Shown: one piece after another, positions 46,251 through 56,813 of the stretch
Position numbering within the stretch: the first letter of the stretch is position 1
Layout of the letters: every line of letters begins with the position of its first letter
Assembly (NCBI GenBank): GCA_013400115.1
Contig: VXBP01004056.1
Location: 1 to 64,000, forward strand
DNA from: Rhinopomastus cyanomelas
Lineage: Eukaryota; Chordata; Aves; Bucerotiformes; Rhinopomastidae
DNA: 64,000 nucleotides
Reading direction: 5' to 3'
Position numbers and translations under genes: made by a program
Notes under the pieces: generated by a model
What the model was told of the DNA's origin: nothing
What the model saw: the letters and a program-made list of their open reading frames with translations, nothing else
The model's database searches: none

Positions 46251-46748
46251 AACAGTATAACAGTAACAGTATTATCAAGGTTGGAAGAGACCTCATAGAT
46301 CATCAAGTCCAACCTGTCACCACAGAGCTCAAGGCTAGACCATGGCACCAAGTGCCACGTCCAATCCTGCCTTGAACAGCTCCAGAGTTGGCGACTCCAC
46401 CACCTCCCTGGGCAGGCCATTCCAGTGGCCAATGACTCTCTCGGTGAAGAACTTTCTCCTCACCTCAAGCCTAAATTTCCCCTGGCGCAGCTTGAGGCTG
46501 TGTCCTCTTGTTCTGGTGCTGGCTGCCTGAGAGAAGAGAGCAACCTCCTCCTGGCCACAACCACCCCTCAGGTAGTTGTAGACAGCAATAAGGTCTCCCC
46601 TGAGCCTCCTCTTCTCAAGGCTAAACAATCCCAGCTCCCTCAGCCTCTCCTCATAGGGCTTGTGCTCAAGGCCTCTCACCAGCCTCGTTGCCCTTCTCTG
46701 GACACGCTCAAGCACCTCAATGTCCTTCCTAAATTGAGGGGCCCAGAT
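46251..46748 (-). mobile_element. CR1 LINE 3' part, subfamily with TGATACTG-type tail
   Basis: The tail reads CAGTATAA, CAGTAA, CAGTATTA, then 'tcaaggttggaagagacctc'. The 3' UTR and ORF2 C-terminus follow. The minus strand keeps a long open frame (46335-46787, 150 codons) with LERVQRRATRLVRGLEHKPY and a FFTERVIGHWNGLPREVV stretch. Good preservation suggests a fairly recent copy. It is the same subfamily as the 50-bp fragment at 5.6 kb. Confidence 0.93.
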
Positions 46749-48262
46749 TAGTTTCATTCTGGGAAACTCTGCACTCAACTCTGGCATTTAAACTGACATC
46801 CACTGGTGCACCGCATGGAAATAGCTTGGGTCTTACTTCAGCCATCAGATACAGACATTTTTCCAGTGCTCATGGTTTTATGGAGAACAGTTGTCCCCAA
46901 AGAGTGTTTCCAGAAAGGAACCCTCTAAAGACTGCACGTGGAAGAGTGCACCTTGCACATGAAGCAGAAAGAGACCTGGTAGTGCTGAGTTCCTCTCTTG
47001 TCAGCCATTCTCTATGAAGTGCCTTGCAGCCTCCCTGGCAATCTGGGCTTACTAATGTAGACACACACAAAGAAACGAGCAGTGCTCAGGAGAGTTGAAA
47101 GACTCACCACAGAAGTGACTGTCAAATATTTGCACCCTTAACTGTGGGCTAATGAAGTCTTTAGCCTGCTAACAGCAAGGAAATCTGAGTCAGGCCTCAC
47201 TAATCATTATATTATCAGTGCACAGATCAGAAGCTGCTCTCTACACCTCCCTTCTGAGACACAGCCAGCTATTAGCGAGGCTCTGAGACAATGAAATCAG
47301 TTCTGTTGTGCTGCTGTGGGTGCCTCAGATGATGGTGATTCTGGAGCACTAGGTAAATGTCCCCATGCACACAGCAGCACTGTGCAGGCTGGAGCAGGGA
47401 CAGCATAGTTTGCAGCTTTTGCTACCAGACTGAAAGAAGGGGGAGGCAAAGACAGAGCAAAGGATTCCATTTTCCACGTTTGCCTAATTTACACCCAAGT
47501 CTTTCAGCCTAGGACCTCATGTAGGCACAGGTCTTGTGTGCAGAGGATTTGGTGCTATGGAATTCATACCCTGGAGCATCCTGTTGCAAGGATTTATTCC
47601 CTGTTCTTTGCTCCAGCTTTTATAACAGGTGCTAAAATTCCTGAAAGCATGAACAGAAGTTGGGCTTGTACTACCCTGCCTTCCTCACAGCTCCAATCCT
47701 TGCTCAAAGGGTAAGTAACATCAAATGCTTATGAAATGCCTCTGGCTGGTACAAGACAAGCCCTCAGAGAACAGGTTTCATAGTTACTCCTTCAGCAAAT
47801 ACCTTCCTGGCCTTCAGAATATTTCATTAGCCAAAGAAAGGTGAGAGATGTGTTGGCACCTGCTGTAGGGCTGCAGTTTGTGAAGAACTGGGAAGTGATG
47901 CAGATTCAAGAGGGAAGCTGAGGCCCTTGTGATGGAGACTTGTGGGCTGTAATTATTTCCCAATTGGTAATTCGGATGTGTTGCCTTGGAAAGCAGCAGA
48001 TGGTAATTACATTCCATTAGATGTTTGTATTTACTGTGGAGCTGTTTCAGTCCTTTCAGCATGGGGTGGAGCTGGGGCCCTGCTGAATGGGCTGTCTGAC
48101 ATCCTTCCCAAGCATCAGAGCCATCACGGTGGCTGGTATTTGTTGGGGAAATGCATGAATGCTTCCACTAAACAAGATAGGACGGGATATGAGCCAACCC
48201 AGTTATTGGGGTTCAAGATCCAGTTCAGGGTTCAGTCCTGGAGAGGAAGAACAGCAAACTGC
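46749..48262. other. unique sequence, no gene recognised; possible conserved noncoding element
   Basis: Around 47940-48030, TAATTA, CCAATTGG and TAATTAC motifs are clustered, as in homeodomain-bound conserved elements; only an alignment could confirm this. Longest open frame about 113 codons, no domain. Confidence 0.4.
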
Positions 48263-48346
48263 AGTGAAGCAAGAGAAGGCTGAGGCATGACGAGGCTGAA
48301 GCCTGAGGACGCTGAAGCATGAGGAGGTTGAAGCACGAAGAGGATG

Positions 48347-48838
48347 TGTTGCAGTGCCTCGGATAGCCTAAGTTGCAGCTCGCGTCCAGCGAATTGACGT
48401 GACGGCCTTCAGGTTTCTCTGCGCCCGGCTCCTTTGGCCCCGCGTTACCCGACCATTTGCATACCACTCGAACACCAACATGGTTAGCAGCAAATGGCGT
48501 TTATTAGAAGAAATACACACTTAATATAGTTTTCCCTTATCGAACCACCACCAATCTTCTTCACTACAGTTATCACTCTCTGCTCTTCTCTCTGTCCAAT
48601 GGTGTCACAGAACGTACTTTTTCACCTTACTTGGCATTGTTTAGCTTTTCTCCCTATCTTCAAGGACGATTCTCTCACGCCTTTGGAATCCGAGGGCCCC
48701 TGTATCTTCACCTCCTGCACCTGTGGAACCTAAGGGACCACAAAACAGCTCCTGCTGGATGTGTGGAGCTGCAGGGCCTGCATACGCCCTGCTGCCATCG
48801 CTGCCATCTTAAGAGCAGCTAGTTTAGCAACTACAACA
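48347..48838 (-). mobile_element. solo LTR, alpharetrovirus-like class II endogenous retrovirus
   Basis: A 492-bp element begins TGTTGCAG and ends CTACAACA, an 8-bp terminal inverted repeat with one mismatch. It is flanked by the 6-bp direct repeat AGGATG (48341-48346 and 48839-48844). Six-base duplications are known for class II (alpha/beta-type) retroviruses. On the minus strand a TATA-like ACTATATTAAG (about 48521-48531) lies close upstream of AATAAA (48500-48505), followed by CGCCATTTG. This short TATA-to-poly(A) spacing is known from avian alpharetroviral LTRs with a very short R. No gag, pol or env sequence is nearby, so it is a solo LTR left by recombination between two LTRs. Confidence 0.88.
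48500..48531 (-). promoter_or_regulatory. LTR TATA-like box and poly(A) signal
   Basis: Minus-strand ACTATATTAAG and AATAAA about 20 bp apart, inside the solo LTR. The compact arrangement puts the transcription start just after the poly(A) signal, as in avian alpharetroviral LTRs. Confidence 0.6.
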
Positions 48839-48856
48839 AGGATGAAGCATGAGAAG

Positions 48857-49655
48857 CTGTCCTCTCTGACTGGGGAGTGTTTATTCCTCTGGCTTCCACA
48901 TTAGCATTGCCTTCCCATTAATCATGCACTACAGGACCTGCATTCCTTCTGTCCTGACTGTATGAACAAGTGTAGGACACAGCCCTATCATATCTCTCCA
49001 TGTCATTGGTACCTGGTGGCTTGCAGCAGCACTTGGTCCCCTCCTGTGCTGTTAAAGTGGGCTGTTCAGCTGCAAGGGCAAAGCCTTTGTAGAGTTTCAT
49101 TATAAATGTGTAAAGGAAATCTTGATGTCCTTATTTTCAGAAGTCTTCTCCCAGCCAGAAGCCCAATGCTGCAGAGGAGATGCTCAGATATCTTCTCACA
49201 ATACTCTTCCAAAGATAAAAAAACTCTTCAAAGAAACTTTTCTCAGTATGGAAGGTTCTGTTTTAAAGATCTCACAAGGTCTGTGTTTAAGGATCTTAAA
49301 TTCTCTGATAGGTTCAGCAGAACTTTCCTGCCTTTCACACTCCCTTCTCCATCTTAAGACTGAAATTCAGCCAAGAGCGATTACATCACAACTTGTCACT
49401 TTTTCTGGAAGATGTTCCACTTCTCATTCAGCAGCAGATACAGTGTCCTGAAGGGGTAGGTCTATACTGACCTCAGTTTTGTCCACATGGTTCATTAGGA
49501 ATGGCTGAGAGTCTTATAAAAGGCATTTTCTCAGCTAAGGGAGTGGCTAATGCTCATCCTGAGAATGCAGGGAGGGTATGAGCAGAGTCAAGGGCAACAC
49601 AGAAGACAGTAGGAAACAGCAAGGGGGAATAGGTTTGGGTAAACGTTTCAAGAAC
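48857..49655. other. unique sequence, no gene recognised
   Basis: Longest open frame 109 codons (plus, 49122-49451), no domain. No repeat seen. Confidence 0.45.
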
Positions 49656-49834
49656 AATGAGGGTGACAGAGCACTGTCCAGGGGTGTTGTGGAGTCTCCT
49701 TCTCTGGAGGTGTTTAAAAACTGCCTGGATATGTTCTTGTGTGTCTTGGTCTAGGTGATCCTGCTGTGGCAGGGGTATTGGACTAGATGATCTTTCGAGG
49801 TCCCTTCCAATCCCTAATGTTCTGTGAGTCTGTG
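49656..49834 (+). mobile_element. CR1 LINE 3' end, young subfamily
   Basis: From 'aatgagggtgacagagcact' through 'gtggagtctccttctctgga' and 'gtattggactagatgatctt' to 'tgttctgtgagtctgtga'. About ten bases around 'gcactgtccagggg' are deleted relative to other copies. Confidence 0.88.
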
Positions 49835-50640
49835 AACCTCAAAGGATTGTGCAGTGAAATATGTGCAGTGATTCTGGGCAAGCAAATGTTGGAGTAGAAG
49901 GGTACAACAAATTTGGCTCAAATCTGCATGCTGGCCTCACAAAAGAATCACCCTATAAATCTGTAGGCAATAGGACAGCAGGAGTCCTGCATGTCCTAGG
50001 GAACACAGGAGGATGGCTCCATGCATCGGCACCACAAGGTCATACAGAAAGCAGACAGCATCCACAAGAGCCACAAAATGATTGAATGACAAGCTAAATA
50101 GAAAAGATTAAAGGAACTAAATTATGCATGGCTTGGCCAAGCAGTGATTAAATAGCCCGGCACAGAGCAGAACCGTTCAGTGCAGGCAGATGATGGACAG
50201 CGTAAAGTTAAAAGGTGACACCGGTAGTGGGAAACAGGGACTGTGCAACAGGCAAAGTTTTCTAAGAAGAGCTCTGATACTGCTTCACACTGCATTTCTA
50301 GAGGGTGTTGGAGTACAATTATTCAAAACAGGAGTTGACAAAATGCTGGGGAATATGCAGAGGGGCAAGTGCGCGTTGCCCAAGGCTCAGCAACACAGCT
50401 GCCTACAAAAGCCAGCAGTTTGCCACTTGCTCTTTTATTGCTGATCCTGTTAGCCAAGATTTCCTCAAGACAGGCTGCATGCAGCGAAGGGAAGGTCTTC
50501 AAAACATGGTTTGAACTTGGACTGAGTGGTTTTGTTTAAATCAACACTGAAGCACAGAGAAACAGCCCTGATAGGTTCTCCTGTGGAATAGATAAAAAAA
50601 TTCAAGTTTATGGTGGATCAGAGTGATCCCAGCATTCTTG
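49835..50640. other. unique sequence, nothing recognised
   Basis: Open frames up to about 84 codons, no domains. No repeat seen. Confidence 0.45.
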
Positions 50641-51008
50641 GAAAAGTCTGTAGAAGAGGAGACTCAGAAGGGACTTTCTCCCTCTCTACAACTCCTTGAA
50701 GGGAGGTTGTAGTCAGGTGTGGGTCAGGCTCTTCTCCCAGGCAACCAGCACCAGGATGAGAGGTCAAGACCTGAAGCTGCCAGAGGAGGGTTAGGTTATA
50801 TGTTAGGAAGCTCTTCCTCATGGAAAAGGTGATCAGACTCTGGAATGGACTGCCCAGAGCAGTGGTGGAGTCCCTATCCCTGGACGTGTTGAAGGACAGA
50901 CTGACTGTGTCCAGTAGTGCCCTGGTCTGGCTGATGTGGTGATGTTAGGTCTTGGTCTGGGCTGGATGAGCTCAGAGGGCTGTCACAGCCTCAATCATTC
51001 TGTGATGC
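50641..51008 (+). mobile_element. CR1 LINE 3' part (subfamily of 35.1 and 42.6 kb)
   Basis: From 'gaaaagtctgtagaagagga' through 'gaagggaggttgtagtcagg' and 'tggtctggctgatgtggtga' to 'cctcaatcattctgtgat'. Very close to the 35.1-kb copy over its whole length. Confidence 0.92.
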
Positions 51009-53401
51009 TGTATAATGGCAGCAAAGGGTCATTATCGTAGGGGAACTTCTTGAGGGGCACTGGTCACCTACAAAGTGTCCTGAGGTCCTTTATCCATGTC
51101 TATGCAGCCCACACAGACTGTGTCAAGGTCTCTTCAGGATGTACTGTAGAATTGAAGAGGACTGGAAGGCCTATGGGTATCGTTTAAGAATAAGGTTTTT
51201 TCCTAAGTGTACAGTGTTATTCACATCCATGATACTTATTAGAATAATAAAGATCTAATTACAGAACCAGCATGTCTATTCTCAGGTATTACATCGAGAC
51301 TTCCTTGGGAAATGCATCAACGTAAGATATGCTGATGTTGCCTTCTAGCAGATACATTTGAACAACTTGTGCTAATTAACATTAATAAATATATGCTAAA
51401 ACCGTAATGGGAAACCAAGCTACAGCACACAATTTTGGCTACTGATTGAAAATTGCACCACCAGGTAAGATTTTCTGCTCATTACAATTTTCTTTCATTA
51501 TCCATCTTCGAGGGACTTTTATTATTTATATCCTACAATCAACATGCCATTTGGCTTCTGCCACGGGCCGTATCTTCCCAGCTCATGCAGGTGGTACCTA
51601 TTAACACAGCATTGAGATGCTTCACAGCCTGTTGTGGGTTTAACCAGGCAACCCACCCATGAGCTGCTTTTCTGATGGGCACAAAGGCCTACATTCACCA
51701 GTTAGGGTGTTCCTTCCTCCCTGGAGAGTCATGCTGTGTAACAGAGGAGTGCTGTTCACACAGCGCTAATCTTGAACTTTGCCTGGTTTCTCCCTCTGCT
51801 GTCCCATAGCACATCACAGCTAAAGGGCAGAGCATACTTCTCCTGTGCCAAAGCCAGCCAGCCCACAGGGCAACTCTCAGCATCTCCCTCCAGGAGAGGC
51901 TTTAGTGGTTTAGGATCCTGCATGGATCAAAGCACACATCCAGCCTGCGATTCTTTTCTAACCAGATGCATTTATGCCCTTTCTCATCCCTTTCCTTCTG
52001 TTTCAGCCCAAGCTACCTGCTCAGTTTATGAGGATGCACTTTGCAGTGACCCTGCGGCAATAATCCTGGGCTGTAGATACTGTCAGACCAGTGATGTCCA
52101 AACCTGGGTTGCCCACAGAACCTCCCATCTATGTGACAGGATGATTGCTGGACCATAGCAGGAACACTCTCCTTCATGACATAAAGAAGTTCATGACATA
52201 AAGAAAGACCAGTGCCACTGTGAACACAAATGGGGAGGAGAAAGAGATTGCACTAGTGAGTCTGTAAATCAAAACAAGAAAGAGTTAATTTCAAAGGCAG
52301 GACGTATCTGAAAGCACTGGTTGTCATAAAAATACCAGTTCTCCTCCATAGAGTGACAACCTCCCTTAAGACCAACTACATTTAACAGGCTGAGCATGAA
52401 GGTGACCTTCATCACAGACTGTCTGCTGTTTCCCAATGTCATACCAGCACTGACTGTCCTCTATTAGCCACACAGACAAGCTTCTCCAGCTCTCAGGGTG
52501 CTCCCAACTGGGCAACCTCTACTCGCTCCTCTGGGATGCTCAACTGTAAGATCATGCCCACCTCATGTCCTAACCATGGGAGGAATGAGCACACAGAGCC
52601 TCTGACAGGTTTATGTCAAACCTCATGCCCCAGCACTTCCACCTCCATACAGAGACTAGTTGCCTGAAACACCATTGTCCAGACTGATCATCCAGCCCTG
52701 AGTCCTGGGCTGGCTCTTGGATGTCCCCACTGGAGCAGTGAGTTGTGTTCAGACACACAGTTGTGTCAAAAGGGATTTCTGGTTGAGGTGTCACGCAGCT
52801 CTGAACCTGACAGGCGAAGATGTGAGTGGCCCTTGTCATTCCCAGTTTTCACTTGGGCCAGGGCTGATGGCCACTTGCAGAATGAATTCATCGTTCTCCT
52901 CAAAGTGCTATTGTCTCTTTAGAGGCACCCTCTGCATGTTGCATCCCACAGGCTGCTCAAGTCAGACACTTCAAGTAAAAGCTTGAAATTGGTCTTGATG
53001 AGCCTCTGCCTGTGTGATGTGTTGAATAAAGACCTGAGAAGTGAAACAGCAGAGGAAAGCTGTGCTGGGGACAGGAACGTATCCCTGGTGACAAGCTGAG
53101 CACTGGCCCTGAAGGAAAGCAACAAGGATATTTGACTAAATGCCTTCAGCACAGCCATTGGAAAAAGTCAACCAGGCAATGACCAGGGCTCACTGCTGAC
53201 CGCCCATTGCTGCCGGTTGTTACAGACATGTGTGGGACATAATGAAGGGCAGGGGGTCTATTCAAATCTTCCCAGTCTCCTGGTAAGGTGTCAGTGCTGA
53301 CTTGCAAGAAAGCAGGAGGTTAGACTTATCTTTCTGCCACAAGAGCAATAGGGCACTCACTGCAGAGCTGGAAAGGCTGTTACTCAGCTCCCTGCCTTGT
53401 G
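51009..53401. other. unique sequence, no gene recognised; small tandem duplication
   Basis: About 2.4 kb. A 128-codon plus-strand frame (51772-52158) includes several cysteines and a preceding pyrimidine tract plus AG near 52006, but no domain is recognised. A 17-bp tandem repeat lies at 52173-52206. Confidence 0.4.
52173..52206. repeat. 17-bp tandem duplication
   Basis: TTCATGACATAAAGAAG at 52173-52189 is repeated at 52190-52206 with one difference at the last base. Confidence 0.85.
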
Positions 53402-53918
53402 TCTCCCCCTCTACTCTGCCCTGGTGAGACCACATCTGGAATATTGTGTCCAGTTCTGGGCCCCTCAGTTCAAGGACACGGAGTGGCTGGAGGCAGTCCA
53501 GCGTGCAGAGCCACGAAAGATGACGAAGGGAGTAGAACACCTCCTTTGTGAGGAAAGGCTGAGGGAGCTGGGTCTCTTTTGCTTGGAGAAAAGGAGACTG
53601 AGAGGTGACCTCATTAATGTTTATAAATATGTGAAGGGTGGGTGTCTGGAGGATGCAGCCAGGCTCTTCTCAATGTGATCTAGTGATAGGACAAGGGACA
53701 AAGGGTGTAAGCTGGAACATAGGAGGAACATGTGAGGGTGACAGAGGACTGGAAGGGTCTGCCCAGGCGGGTTGTGGAGTCTCCTTCTTTGGAGACGTTA
53801 AAATCCACCTGAATATGTTCCTGTGCAACTTGCTCTAGGTGGTCCTGCTGTGTCAGGGGGATTGGACTATATGATCTTCCAAGGTCCCTTCCAATCCCTA
53901 ATGTTCTCTGATTCTGTG
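53402..53918 (+). mobile_element. CR1 LINE 3' part, young subfamily
   Basis: From 'tctccccctctactctgccc' through 'ccacatctggaatattgtgt' and 'attaatgtttataaatatgt' to 'atgttctctgattctgtg'. Several small deletions: one near 53723 removes about 25 bp. Confidence 0.92.
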
Positions 53919-55842
53919 TCTGCTGCTGAGCAAGGCAAATGCCGGGGAGGGCTTGGAACCATTTTAACTTGTAACTCTTCTTAGAACAAAATGGATTTTG
54001 GACACATTAATACTTCTGGATGCCGATTTGAAGTGACAGCTGCACACCTACTAACAAACACAACAGTATTTTTCTCTGTAACTCTTCCTTCTGACTTATT
54101 TTGGTTACGAAATGAGAGGAAGTGTGTTTGGGGCACAGCATGGCTCCTCCCTGATGCAGGATCTCACTGAGAAAGCTGCTTCGAAGAACTTTGATTTCAA
54201 ACATGGGGAAAGAAAATGGCAATCTCTCTGTGCAAACTCATGACGATGAACTCATTTCTCCAAGTTAAAGCAAAATGCTGCAAACAGTTTGGAGCGGTTT
54301 AATGACAAAACACTGCAATCCAAGGGCGCTGTCGAGTTGCAGTTGTAGCATCTTTTCTTATAGAAATTGCACCTGTGGGAGTCTGGATGTGAATTAAAAC
54401 ATTTTGTTTTATGGCCACAGAAAGAGGAAAAATAAACCCAACCTTTGAGGAGTTTAAAAGCTTTTAATCATTATGTGATTGTTCTGTAGAGCTTGGGAAA
54501 TCCTCTACATTTACTACAATTTTTGGATCATATATCCCATCTATGAAGGTCTCTTTGGAAACGCCAGTCAGTGTAGAGACCTAGCACTACGTTCTGCTTC
54601 CAGTGCCCTGGGATCTACCCTGAGGAGAGCACTTGAGGAACTGTGTGCATCAGGATCCTATAAAATGACTACTGGCAATGAAATTTTCCAATGAACTTGT
54701 GAAATACAAGTGCTAGGGAACCTCACAGACATTCCCAAAGCATTTCACATCACCTAAATGCAGTTGACGTTTACAGTGTAGGTCCAGGACAGGCAGCTCA
54801 AGCCCTCCTCAGCTTCATCATCTGCTTTGGTAGATGTGCAAAGTGCCATCTCAGGAAAAACAAAGCCCATTGGCATAGTTGTGATAGGGCTGCCACACAG
54901 GCTCTGAATCCGGAGGATTTCACAAGGTAAGCAGATAGAGCTGCAAGTCAGTTGCCTTCCTGAGGAAAAAAGGGTGAACAGAAATGAGGAGTCAACACTC
55001 CTCAAAACCTTTTAAACATCAAAGGACAGCCATCTCAGAGAAGCTGAAGGATGCTTCATCTGCAGTCTCAGACACCAAGAATTCTCAACAAGCTGAAGAT
55101 CAGTCACATTCCCTCAAAGAGAAGAGAGACAGGGAGGAGAGAGTCAGCTCTTCTGATGGGCTTTGAAACTTCATTTACATTCAACGGCAGCAAGGAAACT
55201 ATGGATATAACTGGGCAGAGGAGACCAGCTTCCAGAGCCAGCCTTACCTTCTACAGCTCTGATCTGACTTGCGGAGACCCAGGGAGAGTAGCAAGAGAAC
55301 TGACTGAGCAAGTATGGGGATTGGGCTCTAAGGTTGCATTTTTCCTTATTACTTTCCTCTATAATAACTGTACTTCCAATTCTGTAACCCGGAGCTTAAT
55401 CTTCTTTGTACTACGGATAAACTCATGCACTATTTCACCTACAAGTACAGCTGGAGGGACTATATTTGTCTGCAAGCAGTTAACCCCCCTCCACAGGTAA
55501 ATTCATGGGTATGTTGGATGCTGGAATGAATTAAGAAATGTCCGTATATTGGCATGTTTCTTGCCAAGCTGTGAGGAATATCTGGAGGACTGTTATCACC
55601 AGCTGCAGGTCACAGAAGAGCTTCTGCAAAGCATCAGCTCACACCTCAGTGACTGCAGTGACATTCCACGTCACTAAGCACCACCACATCACCACAGCAA
55701 TGCTGAAGGCCAGGCCAGGAAAAGCACAAAGTGAGAAGAGGGGCTCTTTGTCTCCTGTGTAAATACCCACTGAGGATACTCAGGCCTTCCTCAGTCCCTG
55801 ACTCAAGCAGTTTCTCAGAGCAGAACAGCTGGGCTGAGTACC
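53919..55842. other. unique sequence, no gene recognised
   Basis: Longest open frame 149 codons (plus, 55051-55500), low-complexity start, no domain. No RNA gene or repeat seen. Confidence 0.45.
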
Positions 55843-55912
55843 TGAGATGGGGTAGTGGTTGGACTGGATCTTAAAGGTGTTTTCCAATCTAAACAATTCT
55901 ATGATTCTATAA
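55843..55912 (+). mobile_element. short CR1 LINE 3' terminus
   Basis: About 70 bp: 'gagatggggtagtggttgga', 'ctggatcttaaaggtgtttt', 'ccaatctaaacaattctatg', 'attctat'. Only the end of the 3' UTR survives. Confidence 0.82.
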
Positions 55913-56662
55913 GCAGAGAGGATTTCTGGGCCAGGATCAATTTTTTCCCCATTTCTTCTGTTTCCAGAGCAGAGACTGGGCTCCCACATTGTAAGACAAA
56001 TTGTGTACCGAGGCCTATGCTTGAGCTGCCAGACCTTTCTCCCAACACCACATCAGTGTTCCCCCATGGCGGATGCAGAAGGCAGCACTGCCTGAGCTCT
56101 GCTCTACTTCAATGCCATGTGGTGGCATTTTCAATTCAGTAAACACTAACATCTGTCTGATCCAGTGCTACAAGACTAAGAGCCAAACAGTGATGTTCCC
56201 CTGCTCACCACAGCCCAGCTGGCCTCAAGTAGCAAGTCCTTGAGCCTCAAGCACATTGCTCCCAAAGCTGAATCGCAGCAGGAGATACCATGCAGTGGCA
56301 TCACTGCGGAGATTTTGCTCCAGCTGCCTGAAACAAGGCCAGCTCTGGGACAGACTTGGGAGATGTTTCACGTGATCATGCTGATGTGACGATAGCAGTC
56401 TTGTCAGTGTAGGGAAGAACCCTGCAGCTTCCCTCTCCCATTTCTCCCAGGGATGTAGTAGAAGGCTTCCATCTGTGATACAGGGTAGCACTCTTGAAGC
56501 ACTTTCTCCTGCAGGTTGGGTCTTTCCCCTCTTTTCCTAATGTTAGTACCCTAATACAAAACAGGTGATGGGCTGAGTTCATTCTCCAACAGTCACAATA
56601 TCCTTCTCCATGAAACTGGTTCAGGACAAGGGCAATAATTTTGGGAATTTCAAGTGCAGAAC
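55913..56662. other. unique sequence, nothing recognised
   Basis: Longest frame 95 codons, no domain, no repeat. Confidence 0.5.
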
Positions 56663-56813
56663 AGGGAGGTGATGGAGTTCATTGAACCCCGGGAGGTGTT
56701 CAACAAAGTGTGGCCCTGGGGGACATGATTTAGTAGGCATAGTGGGGTTAGATTGATGGTTGGACTGGATGATCTTATAGGTCTCTTCCAACCTTAATGA
56801 TTCCGTGATTCTG
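56663..56813 (+). mobile_element. CR1 LINE 3' end, older subfamily
   Basis: From 'agggaggtgatggagttcat' through 'gggacatgatttagtaggca' and 'tggttggactggatgatctt' to 'aatgattccgtgattctg'. The 3' UTR differs from the young subfamily. Confidence 0.85.

Larger units (their letters stand above)
48263..48856. repeat. 16-bp minisatellite (about six units) interrupted by an LTR
   Basis: Units of the type GCTGAAGCATGAGGAG run at 48263, 48279, 48295, 48311 and 48327. The sixth begins GATG at 48343, is interrupted by the LTR and its duplicated target, and resumes with AAGCATGAGAAG at 48845-48856. Removing the LTR and one target copy restores the unit, which confirms the insertion boundaries. Confidence 0.85.

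Noticed and set aside
48263..48346. Short regular repeats as a CRISPR array
   Set aside because: Units are 16 bp and directly adjacent without spacers; this is a minisatellite in a bird genome.
51772..52158. Cysteine-containing frame preceded by a pyrimidine tract and AG, possible exon
   Set aside because: No matching donor-acceptor arrangement, no family recognised; one acceptor-like site is expected by chance.
53015..53040. AATAAA near 53027 as an LTR poly(A) signal
   Set aside because: No paired ends, target duplication or TATA box could be found around it.
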